Origin: JACRCE01 sp038043305
Lineage (GTDB): Bacteria > Desulfobacterota > GWC2-55-46
NCBI GenBank assembly: GCA_038043305.1
Contig: JBBTCG010000110.1
Coordinates: 1 to 19,623 of the forward strand
Direction of reading: 5' to 3'
DNA length: 19,623 bases
A program made the position numbers and the translations under genes. Under the pieces are notes generated by a model, which saw only the letters and a program-made list of their open reading frames with translations, did no database searches and was not told where the DNA came from. Shown one piece after another: positions 8,443-15,183 of this stretch (position 1 is the first letter of the stretch; each line of letters begins with the position of its first letter).

Positions 8443-9654
8443 TTACCGTTTGAACAGGCCGAGCCTCTTGGCCATGTATACGAAATATTTTTTTATAAGG
8501 CCGCCCGCCATTATCAGGAACGGAAGCGGGTCCCTGACGGAAAACCACGCGCCCTCCTCGACCCCGCGAAAGGATTTCAGCCATGAGCCGAACGTAAGGC
8601 TGCCCTCCTTGTAATAATGGTAGGATGAGACGACGTCAAAGTCCTCGATTATCCACTTCCTGCCTTCCCTCGGTTTTATCGGCAGCGTCTTCTGTCCGGT
8701 AAGGTCCTGATAAAGCGCGCGCGCGACGTCCATGCCGTTGTTTGATAGAAATAGCCTGAACGCCTGGCCGATGCGCGGGTTTATGTCGAGCACCTTGTAT
8801 TGGCCGTCCCTCGCGTCAAAGCGGTAGCCTATGTCGAGTATGCCTTTGTATCCCACGGCTTTCATGAACCTTGTGGTGATGTCGGCAACGTCTTTGTTCC
8901 ATTTGCATATTCCGAGGGATGAGCATCCCACGTGCACGGGAAATTGGCGTATCTTATGCCCGGTGAAGGCGGCAAGGCACTCCGATCCCTCGTTGAAGTA
9001 GCCGTTGAAGATGTATATCTGATCGTCTCCGCCGGGTATGTACTCCTGAAACATTAAATTCGGCGAGGCAGGGTCCTCAAGGCGCTTGTAGGTTTCAATA
9101 AGCTCCTCAGGGGTATGGACTATTGCCATCTTGACGCCGGTGCGAAGCGCGAGGAGGTTGCCGAGTATGCCCTTGACCATTACCGGGAAGACCGCTTTCC
9201 TGACGTAGGTCTGTACGTCCGAGAGGCTCTTAGGGAATTCGGTGCAGGCGGTCGGCACGTTGTGGTGTTTGGCAAGATAGTACATGTCCTTTTTGTGCAT
9301 CAGAGCCGTTACAAGCTCCGGCTTGTTCTGCGGGAAGATGTAGTGCCTGATGAGCGTCTCAGCGTGTTCGGCCACGAAGACGCTCGTCTCATCCGACGTC
9401 GGGATAAGGATGGCCCTGCGTCCGAGGCGCGCGCCTATGTTCATCAGATATTCAAGGAAGGCGCTGTTATTTTCAGCGGTGAGGCTCATCTGAAATCTGT
9501 CGGCGCAGTACCTTGAGAGCATGGCGGGAGAGCCTGAGTCGGCGTCCACCCCGTAGGTGGTTACCCCGAGGCTGCCGAGGCTTCGCATTACGCCGAGCGC
9601 TGCGAGCTTGCAGTTTATCAGAACTACCGGTGTTGACGTGTCGTGAATCTTCAT
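8443..9654 (-). CDS. ATP-grasp ligase, CarB/D-aspartate-ligase-like
   Basis: This 403-aa protein starts at the ATG at 9654, 2 nt after the comB stop, with GAGG about 10 nt upstream. The open frame continues another 80 codons upstream inside comB but looks nothing like the family there. Residues 8-110 form the N-terminal pre-ATP-grasp Rossmann-like domain. The ATP-grasp core shows VMVKGI (159-164), QEYIPGGDDQ (203-212) and VLDINPRIG (288-296) with the Mg-binding Asp/Asn pair. The general type is the carbamoyl-phosphate-synthase-like or D-aspartate-ligase-like carboxylate-amine ligase found in cell-wall and capsule pathways. It is not similar in detail to the second ATP-grasp protein downstream, so the pair is not a recent duplication. 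The C-terminus (380-403) is basic and hydrophobic, possibly membrane-associating. Substrates are unknown. Confidence 0.87.
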   Translation of the reverse strand: MKIHDTSTPVVLINCKLAALGVMRSLGSLGVTTYGVDADSGSPAMLSRYCADRFQMSLTAENNSAFLEYLMNIGARLGRRAILIPTSDETSVFVAEHAETLIRHYIFPQNKPELVTALMHKKDMYYLAKHHNVPTACTEFPKSLSDVQTYVRKAVFPVMVKGILGNLLALRTGVKMAIVHTPEELIETYKRLEDPASPNLMFQEYIPGGDDQIYIFNGYFNEGSECLAAFTGHKIRQFPVHVGCSSLGICKWNKDVADITTRFMKAVGYKGILDIGYRFDARDGQYKVLDINPRIGQAFRLFLSNNGMDVARALYQDLTGQKTLPIKPREGRKWIIEDFDVVSSYHYYKEGSLTFGSWLKSFRGVEEGAWFSVRDPLPFLIMAGGLIKKYFVYMAKRLGLFKR

Positions 9655-9656
9655 TG

Positions 9657-10364
9657 TCAGCGAGCCTCTATGAATTCGTCCTTTATGAGCATCGGCGTCG
9701 AGCGCAGGTCGTCTATATGGGAGAGTATGAATTCGAGATCCCTTTCTTGCCCCGTGCGCTTCAAATATTCGGCGCTTTTGCCTGAACGTATGATACAGAA
9801 GTCGTGGTCCTTCCACCTCAGTATGGACTCTTCGGTCTGCCGTGTCCCCGGCGTATAACCCATCTCGACCAGCGCTTCCGCGACGAGGGCGCATCCCATC
9901 TGATCCTCGCGCCTGAACTGTCCCCGTGTGCCTGCGCCGATTACGGCAACGGCGTTATGTTTGCCCGCGATGCGCTCCGCAACGGCGCTGAAGTTTCTGA
10001 AACATGCCACGTAAACGGCGTCGGCCCCGGCCGCGTTGAGCATCAACTGCGTCCCGGAGGATGATATGAAGATCATCGGTCTAGCGACGTCCGTGCGGGA
10101 AGCGATATCCGCCGGACTGTTGGTCATCTCAAAGCCGTAGGGCACGTTGCCGCCGATCTCGCCTATAAGAAGCGGCTCAAGGAGTTTTCCTGCGAGTATG
10201 AACGCCTCGTCGGTCGTCTTCACCGGGAATACGCGCCTGCCGAGGGAGAGGGCCGTAGTAATGGTCGTTGAGGCGCGTATGACGTCTATCGCCACGACGG
10301 CGTATCCAGAACGGTATCGCTCGGCGCTCTCAGGGAAGCAGTCAATGATTACGGTTCCGGGCAT
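9657..10364 (-). CDS. comB: 2-phosphosulfolactate phosphatase (ComB family)
   Basis: The 235-aa protein matches the ComB family over its full length: AIDVIRASTTITTAL (25-39), IGEIGG (67-72), GFEMTNSP (77-84), SSSGTQ (101-106, where many members have a T-N-G-T version) and GAGTRGQFRREDQMGCA (143-159). ComB hydrolyses 2-phosphosulfolactate to sulfolactate with Mg2+, the second step of the PEP/sulfite branch of coenzyme M synthesis and of spore sulfolactate synthesis in Bacillus. The ATG is preceded by a very good GGAGGAG. A ComA homologue lies two genes upstream. The later CoM enzymes (sulfolactate dehydrogenase, sulfopyruvate decarboxylase) are absent from the window, so the product is probably used as sulfolactate or a derivative here (inference). 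Confidence 0.9.
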   Translation of the reverse strand: MPGTVIIDCFPESAERYRSGYAVVAIDVIRASTTITTALSLGRRVFPVKTTDEAFILAGKLLEPLLIGEIGGNVPYGFEMTNSPADIASRTDVARPMIFISSSGTQLMLNAAGADAVYVACFRNFSAVAERIAGKHNAVAVIGAGTRGQFRREDQMGCALVAEALVEMGYTPGTRQTEESILRWKDHDFCIIRSGKSAEYLKRTGQERDLEFILSHIDDLRSTPMLIKDEFIEAR

Positions 10365-10368
10365 TTAT

Positions 10369-10375
10369 CTCCTCC
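10369..10375 (-). promoter_or_regulatory. Strong Shine-Dalgarno sequence for comB
   Basis: The minus strand reads GGAGGAG directly before ATAA and the comB ATG at 10364. It is one of the strongest ribosome binding sites in the operon and fixes the comB start. It sits in the 24-nt gap after the radical SAM stop, so comB can be translated independently of its upstream neighbour. Confidence 0.8.
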
Positions 10376-10388
10376 AATCCAATATCTT

Positions 10389-11857
10389 TCAGACCGGCAA
10401 GCGCCTCAGCGCGTGGCCGCAAAAGCGTCGCACCTTTCTCATAACGCGCTTGAGATCATAGATCGAGCGGACGTCAAGGACGGCGTTGATGCCGCTTGCG
10501 AGTCTCGTAGGCCTCTTGTTGAGTTCCTGATACCATCTGGCGCGCTTCTCCTCAAGCTCGGCGATGGAGTACCCGGCGCTTGAAAAGGCCGCCCTGTCGC
10601 TTCTGATGCGGCTGTAGTCGAAGGTGAAACCCTGATCAATATAATATTGGTATAATTCCGACCCCGGCAGCGGCATGAACAGGAAGCACCAGTTCCATGT
10701 GGCGTTCAGTTTTTTGGCAAGCCGAAATGTCGCGTCCATTTCCTCTCTGGTTTCCGTCAGCGCGCCGAGCATGTAGTATGCGCCGGTGCGGAGCCTCAGT
10801 CTTTTGCAAATGACAAAGGCCTTTTCAATCTGCTCTATGGTTACGCCCTTGCCGTAGAAGTCAAGCATCCGCTGGCTGCCGCTCTCCACGCCGAAGCAGA
10901 CCGTGTCAAGGCCGGCCTTTTTCATGAGCCTGAAAAGATCATAATCCACGAGATCAACCCTTGCGTTTGCCGCCCATCTGAAGCGAAGTTTTTCCTTTAT
11001 GACCCGTTCGCAGAATTCGCGCACCCATTTTTTATTTATGATGAAGGTTGAGTCGCGGAACTTTATATATTCGGCCCCGAGGCTCATGACGCCGCGTATC
11101 TCCTCAATCGTCCTGGCGACCGATTTATTGCTGTATTTAAGAGTCCAGAAGTTTCTCGTCGCGCAGANNNNNNNNNNNNNNNNNNNNNNNNNNNNNNNNN
11201 NNNNNNNNNNNNNNNNNNNNNNNNNNNNNNNNNNNNNNNNNNNNNNNNNNNNNNNNNNNNNNNNNNNCAGCCCCTTGAGACTATAAGAGATATGGCCTTG
11301 TCGCTTGTCTCGAAGCTGTTGTTTTTCAGGTAGAAGTCGAAGTCGTAATAACCATGATGGTTCGGCAGCGAGTCGAGGTTTGTTATGCGCGGCCTCGGCG
11401 GCGTTATTACGACTGAACCGGCTTTGCGGTACGCGATCCCTCGCACGTCTCCATACGGGAGACGGCCTTCGATCCTTGATACAAGCTCGACGATTGTCTC
11501 CTCTCCCTCGCCAATGACAAGTATGTCGAAGAAAGGGAACTCATTGAGGGTCTGTTCAGGGAGAAGCGTCCCATGCACTCCGCCGAGGATTATCTTCGCG
11601 TCCGGTCTTAATGCGGCTGCCCTGCCAGCTATTTCGTGCACGTCATTTATCTGCGGGGTCATGCCGGTCAAGCCTACGAGATCAACCGGTATGTTTTTGA
11701 ATATCTCCTCCCAGCGTTCGCGCACCTTGCACTGCTGGAGATCTATAAGGGTACAGTTATGTCCGGCCTTGTCCAGAGCGGCGAATATGCACGCAAGGCT
11801 GTGCGGAGGTTCCACGTCTGTTCCGCCGGTGAAAGGCTGTATTAGTGTGATGTTCAT
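10389..11857 (-). CDS. B12-binding-domain radical SAM protein, interrupted by an assembly gap
   Basis: Residues 1-160 form a cobalamin-binding-like Rossmann domain with LGGVH (91-95) and IGEGEE (115-120), as in BchE-like radical SAM proteins. The text before the gap ends ISLIVSRG followed by TGn, the first Cys (197) of the CxxxCxxC iron-sulfur motif. The text after the gap resumes as nTC-TGC, giving (F)CATRNFW, the last Cys, and then a normal radical SAM barrel to the TGA at 10389. The two halves are out of frame only because of the placeholder Ns at 11168-11267. With 17 missing bases the gene would be 1386 nt and encode 461 aa, a usual length. The start is the ATG at 11857 behind GGGGGAG, not the open upstream extension. 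It could methylate, cyclise or rearrange the molecule made by the surrounding comA, comB and ligase genes; the real reaction cannot be read from sequence. Confidence 0.88.
11168..11267. other. Assembly gap of 100 Ns
   Basis: Exactly 100 undetermined bases, the usual placeholder for a scaffold gap of unknown size. The gap falls in the iron-sulfur cluster motif of the radical SAM gene. The flanking coding frames can only be joined if the true number of missing bases leaves remainder 2 when divided by 3, and a standard CxxxCxxC motif predicts 17. Confidence 0.98.
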
Positions 11858-11861
11858 CGAA

Positions 11862-11868
11862 CTCCCCC
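11862..11868 (-). promoter_or_regulatory. Shine-Dalgarno sequence deciding the radical SAM gene start
   Basis: The minus strand reads GGGGGAG, then TTCG, then ATG at 11857. It lies in the 13-nt gap after the ComA-like gene's TAA. This site favours the start at 11857 over an upstream start whose extra 17 residues would overlap the ComA-like gene and resemble nothing in the family. Confidence 0.75.
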
Positions 11869-11870
11869 GG

Positions 11871-12686
11871 TTAATTCCGCCCAGGCCCCTTTGGTCTAAG
11901 GTTTTCATGCTCGAATGCGTCTGAATGAAGGCCGCGTCTGTATATCTCCACGCGGAGTATCTCCTCTACCCTAACGTTACTCAGGTAGACTTGAGGCCCG
12001 AAGTGATTGAGCAGGGCGAACTGGCTTGCCTTGTTCGGGGCCTCGAATACGGCGCGTTCGTGTCCGAAACCATTTGCGAATCTGTCAGCCACTTTCGCGT
12101 TCAATTGGCCCTTGTCGTCAAATGCGCCGATCCCCTGCGCGCTTTCTCTCGCCTCCACCACTATCTGCACGGCCCCGGCGCCCAACCATCTTTTGCCTTG
12201 ATCTATAAGCTCTTCAACCACGTCTTTTTTGAACGCGCCTTCGTGCTTCTTGCCTATTTCGAACTGCACCTCAAGACCGCGCGTCGAAGCAAGCCTGATG
12301 ACGTATTCAGGTTTGAGCGGCATGTCGGTAAAACCCTCTCCGGCCTCTATCCTCGTTACCCCGAGACCTGCGCACAGGTCTAAAAACTCCGGCAGTTTGC
12401 CAAACTGCACGGCAATCTCGAACGGCCCGCCGCCGGTGCATACGGGTATCTTCAGACGCCTTGCGGCCTTTATCTTTTGAATAGTTGACCGTTCGTCGGC
12501 CACCTGCCAGCAGGCCATTGAAATCTTCAGGCACGATATGAGATGAGCGCTCTGCTCAAGGTGGCTTATGAGCGTAACCGGGTCATAGCCGGGGTCAAAA
12601 GGGGACAGGCGCGCCGGCATATCCGGCACCCCGATGAGTTTCAGGTAGTCCCATGTGTGGATACGTTTGGTCTTTGTTTTTTTCAT
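11871..12686 (-). CDS. comA: Phosphosulfolactate synthase-like protein (ComA family), divergent active site
   Basis: This 271-aa protein belongs to the ComA (PEP + sulfite to (R)-2-phospho-3-sulfolactate) TIM-barrel family. The second half matches closely: EARESAQGIGAFD (178-190), FEAPNK (214-219), YLSNV (234-238) and YRRGLHSDAF (249-258), and EIGKK (143-147) is kept. Compared with the Methanocaldococcus enzyme as I remember it, several first-half motifs differ: the DKGL start region reads SPFDPG (28-33), the F-G-W-G-T-S stretch reads ISMACW (55-60), GGTLFE reads GGGPFE (85-90) and EISDGS reads EAGEGF (114-119). It may therefore be an active but remote synthase or use another nucleophile or acceptor. 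The ATG at 12686 is chosen over a TTG at 12701 because GGAGG lies 8 nt before it. It sits 15 nt after wecB and 13 nt before the radical SAM gene. Confidence 0.85.
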   Translation of the reverse strand: MKKTKTKRIHTWDYLKLIGVPDMPARLSPFDPGYDPVTLISHLEQSAHLISCLKISMACWQVADERSTIQKIKAARRLKIPVCTGGGPFEIAVQFGKLPEFLDLCAGLGVTRIEAGEGFTDMPLKPEYVIRLASTRGLEVQFEIGKKHEGAFKKDVVEELIDQGKRWLGAGAVQIVVEARESAQGIGAFDDKGQLNAKVADRFANGFGHERAVFEAPNKASQFALLNHFGPQVYLSNVRVEEILRVEIYRRGLHSDAFEHENLRPKGPGRN

Positions 12687-12694
12687 GGCTGCAG

Positions 12695-12699
12695 CCTCC
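12695..12699 (-). promoter_or_regulatory. Shine-Dalgarno sequence deciding the comA-like start
   Basis: The minus strand reads GGAGG followed by CTGCAGCC and ATG at 12686, an 8-nt spacer. The motif overlaps the first codons of the alternative TTG-initiated frame at 12701, so the ATG is the likely start. Confidence 0.75.
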
Positions 12700-12701
12700 A
12701 A

Positions 12702-13841
12702 TCAGTTATTGGTTAACGAGGTTAATATCTCGACAATCCTCTTTGCGGCGCACCCGTCCCATTTGGGCGGCGCTGATTTGGGAGCGTTGTTTTTTCCGTC
12801 CAGCGCCGCGTTGGCCGCTCGGATTACGGCATCCTTATCAGTGCCTGCAAGGACGTTAGTGCCGTGCGTTATCGTTACCGGCCGCTCCGTGTTTTCGCGC
12901 ATCGTTATGCACGGCACGCCGAGCACGGTCGTCTCCTCTTGTATGCCGCCTGAATCAGTGAGCACCACCCTTGCCTCTGACATGAGTCTTAGAAAATCAA
13001 GATACCCGAGCGGATCGGTCGTGTAGAGGCCGCGTTTTGGTTTATCCGCGGGAAGCGTTGCAAACCTATCCCCTAAGCCGAACTCCTCAATCCTCTTTCT
13101 TGTGCGCGGATGAACGGGAAAGACAATGGGGAGCCTCGATGAAATGGACTCAATGGCCCCGAGGAGATTGGCGAAGGTGTCCTTGTCGTCCACGTTGGAC
13201 GGCCTGTGCAGCGTCAAAAGTCCGTAGCCCGGCGCGGCCACGGAGAGGCCGAGGCTGTCCAGTATCGTTGAATTCATGGCCCGCTTCCGATGCTTGATAA
13301 GCGTGTCTATCATCACATTGCCCACGAAAAAAATCCTGCTCTTGTCAACGCCTTCCTTGATGAGGTTGTCCATAGCGCTCTGTTCGGTGATGAACAGATA
13401 GTCCGATATGGCGTCGGTAAGCACGCGGTTTATCTCCTCAGGCATTGTCCTGTCAAAGCTCCTCAAGCCCGCCTCCACGTGGATGATCTTTATGCCGAGC
13501 TTGGCCGCCACGAGGGCGCATGCTATCGTCGAGTTCACGTCACCGACCACGAGTATGTGCGTCGGGGATTCATTAAGACAGACCTTTTCAAATTTTTTCA
13601 TGACCTCCGCCGTTTGTTCGGCATGTGAGCCGGAGCCTACGCCGAGGTCTATGTCCGGCTTTTGAAGCCCCAAGTCGTCGAAGAAGAGCTGTGAGAGCTT
13701 TTCATCGTAATGCTGTCCGGTGTGAACGAGCAGTTGTTCGATGCGTTGTCCGGCATGAAGGTTATGCTCGCTTATCGCGTCAAGGATGGGCGCGGCCTTC
13801 ATGAAGTTGGGTCTTGCGCCGACTACTGTTATCAGTTTCAT
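12702..13841 (-). CDS. wecB: UDP-N-acetylglucosamine 2-epimerase, non-hydrolysing
   Basis: The 379-aa cytosolic GT-B-fold enzyme interconverts UDP-GlcNAc and UDP-ManNAc. All family landmarks are present: VVGARPNFMKAAP (6-18, Lys15), VVGDVNST (98-105, Asp101), HVEAGLRSFDRTMPEEINR (121-139, Glu123 and Glu135/136), LTLHRPSNV (209-217, His212) and DSGGIQEE (296-303). Length equals the E. coli enzyme's, about 376 aa. The start is the ATG at 13841, 16 nt after the family-2 glycosyltransferase stop, with GGAG upstream. It would supply ManNAc (or ManNAcA if a WecC-type dehydrogenase exists elsewhere) for the repeat unit; no WecC homologue is in the window. Because ManNAc is a common capsule sugar, function is well supported but the final sugar is not. 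Confidence 0.96.
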   Translation of the reverse strand: MKLITVVGARPNFMKAAPILDAISEHNLHAGQRIEQLLVHTGQHYDEKLSQLFFDDLGLQKPDIDLGVGSGSHAEQTAEVMKKFEKVCLNESPTHILVVGDVNSTIACALVAAKLGIKIIHVEAGLRSFDRTMPEEINRVLTDAISDYLFITEQSAMDNLIKEGVDKSRIFFVGNVMIDTLIKHRKRAMNSTILDSLGLSVAAPGYGLLTLHRPSNVDDKDTFANLLGAIESISSRLPIVFPVHPRTRKRIEEFGLGDRFATLPADKPKRGLYTTDPLGYLDFLRLMSEARVVLTDSGGIQEETTVLGVPCITMRENTERPVTITHGTNVLAGTDKDAVIRAANAALDGKNNAPKSAPPKWDGCAAKRIVEILTSLTNN

Positions 13842-13857
13842 ATTTGTATGCGCTCCG

Positions 13858-15003
13858 TCATCTCTTTGTAGGCGCCCATGTTACGAAGGTCTCCCCCTTC
13901 AGGTATTTGATCCAGCCCATGAGAATGGCCGCGTGGACAGATGAAAACGTATATGGCAGGGAAAAGAGCCTTGCCCCGTTGGGCATTGCCCGTTCGACAA
14001 GCGCTAAAGAATAGAATAGGAGTTGAGCCGCGAATATTGCGCTGTAAAACCAGCCCTCTCGTATAAGCGCCGCGCTTGTTATAAGGAACGCGAGCATGAA
14101 AAACGGGGCCATGAGCCTCAATATTTTGTGCGATAATATCTTGAATGAGAAGAACCCGAATCGAACGGGGTTCAAGAGATCAGCGTTTGAGAATATCGCC
14201 TTCAGTGTCCTTGCGGTGATACGCACCTGCCGGTTGAATTCGCCCTCGGCGCTGCCGGCCGTATCTTCCACGCAGAAGGCGTTAGGCTCAAGAACGCCGG
14301 CGTATCCCTGCCTTACGACGCCAAGCGGTATCACGAGATCGTTTATGTCCGAGTCCTTGAGCGGCATGATGAGTTTTTTCCTGACCGCGAAGATTGCGCC
14401 GTCCGCGCCCACGCATGAGCCTGTCCGGGTCTCTAACGTCTTTGTCATCTTTTCGATCCGCGAATAAAACCCGACGGAATCGCCTATTGCGCCGTTGCCC
14501 ACATACTTCGTGCTGCCGGTAACAAAGCCGATTCTTTCATCATCGAAATGCGCCGCCAGCCTCCGCACGGCGGCCGGGTCGTATCTTGAATTGGCGTCCG
14601 AGAAGATTATTATCTCTCCGCCAGCCGCGGCAACGGCGCGGTTCAGGCACGCGGTCTTGCCGAGTCTGCCCTCAAAACGCCTCAGTATAACGCCGTTTGC
14701 CGCGTATCTTTTTACTATCTCGTCCGTCGAGTCGGTTGAGCCGTCTGAAACGACCGTTATCTCCAGTTTCGACTTGGGATAGTCCAATGCAATGGAGTTG
14801 GCGAGCTTGTCCTCGATTACCTTTTCCTCGTTATAGGCTGAGACGATGAGCGTTACCTTTGGTTCAAACGCTTTACTTGTCCCGGCGTCCCGTTGTTTTT
14901 TACCGGTGAATTGCGAGCAGACCCACAACACGGCAAGATAGCCGGAATACGGATACGCTGCCATGAAGCCTGAGAACCAGAAGACGGCCTTTAAGGCGAG
15001 CAC
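13858..15003 (-). CDS. Membrane-bound family 2 glycosyltransferase
   Basis: This 381-aa processive-type (BcsA/HasA-like architecture) family-2 enzyme has an N-terminal hydrophobic segment (5-30). A GT-A catalytic domain follows with VSAYNEE (54-60), VVSDGSTDST (84-93), the DXD-like FSDANS (134-139), an acidic ND at 221-222 and RQVRI (258-262, in place of the QxxRW of cellulose synthase). C-terminal membrane spans lie at about 297-317, 320-338 and 350-366. It likely adds a sugar from a UDP-sugar at the inner membrane. The start is a GTG at 15003, which overlaps the end of the asparagine synthase remnant by 13 nt and has no in-frame ATG nearby. The divergent QxxRW argues against calling it cellulose or hyaluronan synthase. 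Confidence 0.87.
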   Translation of the reverse strand: MLALKAVFWFSGFMAAYPYSGYLAVLWVCSQFTGKKQRDAGTSKAFEPKVTLIVSAYNEEKVIEDKLANSIALDYPKSKLEITVVSDGSTDSTDEIVKRYAANGVILRRFEGRLGKTACLNRAVAAAGGEIIIFSDANSRYDPAAVRRLAAHFDDERIGFVTGSTKYVGNGAIGDSVGFYSRIEKMTKTLETRTGSCVGADGAIFAVRKKLIMPLKDSDINDLVIPLGVVRQGYAGVLEPNAFCVEDTAGSAEGEFNRQVRITARTLKAIFSNADLLNPVRFGFFSFKILSHKILRLMAPFFMLAFLITSAALIREGWFYSAIFAAQLLFYSLALVERAMPNGARLFSLPYTFSSVHAAILMGWIKYLKGETFVTWAPTKR

Positions 15004-15182
15004 GAATGAACCCCACCGACGGCTCTGCCTTCTATGTACGCACCGAACCAGCTTTGAAATACGATAAGCGGGCGGATGAGCGACTCGTTATTTTCCTTGC
15101 CCCCGGTCATGCGTTTTATCTCGCTCTCCATGCGCTCCTTGTCAAGGCCGCTTGAACTGTATATCCCGGTTATCCCGCACAT
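14991..15182 (-). pseudogene. asnB-type asparagine synthase remnant with large in-frame internal deletion
   Basis: This 63-codon frame begins MCGITGIYSSSG, the Cys2-led N-terminus of class II glutamine amidotransferase/asparagine synthases. At about codon 27 it jumps to a sequence (ESLIRPLIVFQSWFGAYI) that resembles the C-terminal tail of the same family, where a W-containing helix ends the synthetase domain. Full-length members are roughly 600 aa, so nearly the whole glutaminase and ATP-dependent synthetase core is missing, yet the frame is kept. It starts 1 nt after the deacetylase stop and runs 13 nt into the family-2 glycosyltransferase, the packing expected of a once-intact operon gene. 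It cannot be an active amidotransferase. Either a real deletion or an assembly collapse is possible. Confidence 0.75.
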
Positions 15183-15183
15183 C

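Noticed and set aside
8417..8584. 56-codon N-terminal extension of the second ATP-grasp ligase
   Set aside because: It overlaps the end of the upstream ligase by more than 140 nt in another frame and is Arg/Gly-rich with no family resemblance.
9115..9516. Plus-strand frame opposite the first ATP-grasp gene
   Set aside because: The minus-strand ATP-grasp motifs are unmistakable, and the plus-strand product is only a codon-bias shadow.
9655..9894. 80-codon N-terminal extension of the first ATP-grasp ligase
   Set aside because: It runs inside comB in another frame and looks unlike any ligase; the ATG at 9654 sits 2 nt after the comB stop and matches the family start.
11084..11167. Separate end for the N-terminal radical SAM fragment, reading through the Ns
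   Set aside because: The frame past the Ns depends on the arbitrary filler length; the alternative frame gives the radical SAM continuation, so it is one gene.
11385..11924. Plus-strand open frame of 179 codons
   Set aside because: It is antisense to the B12-binding domain of the radical SAM gene and to the ComA-like gene end, with low-complexity composition and no recognisable family.
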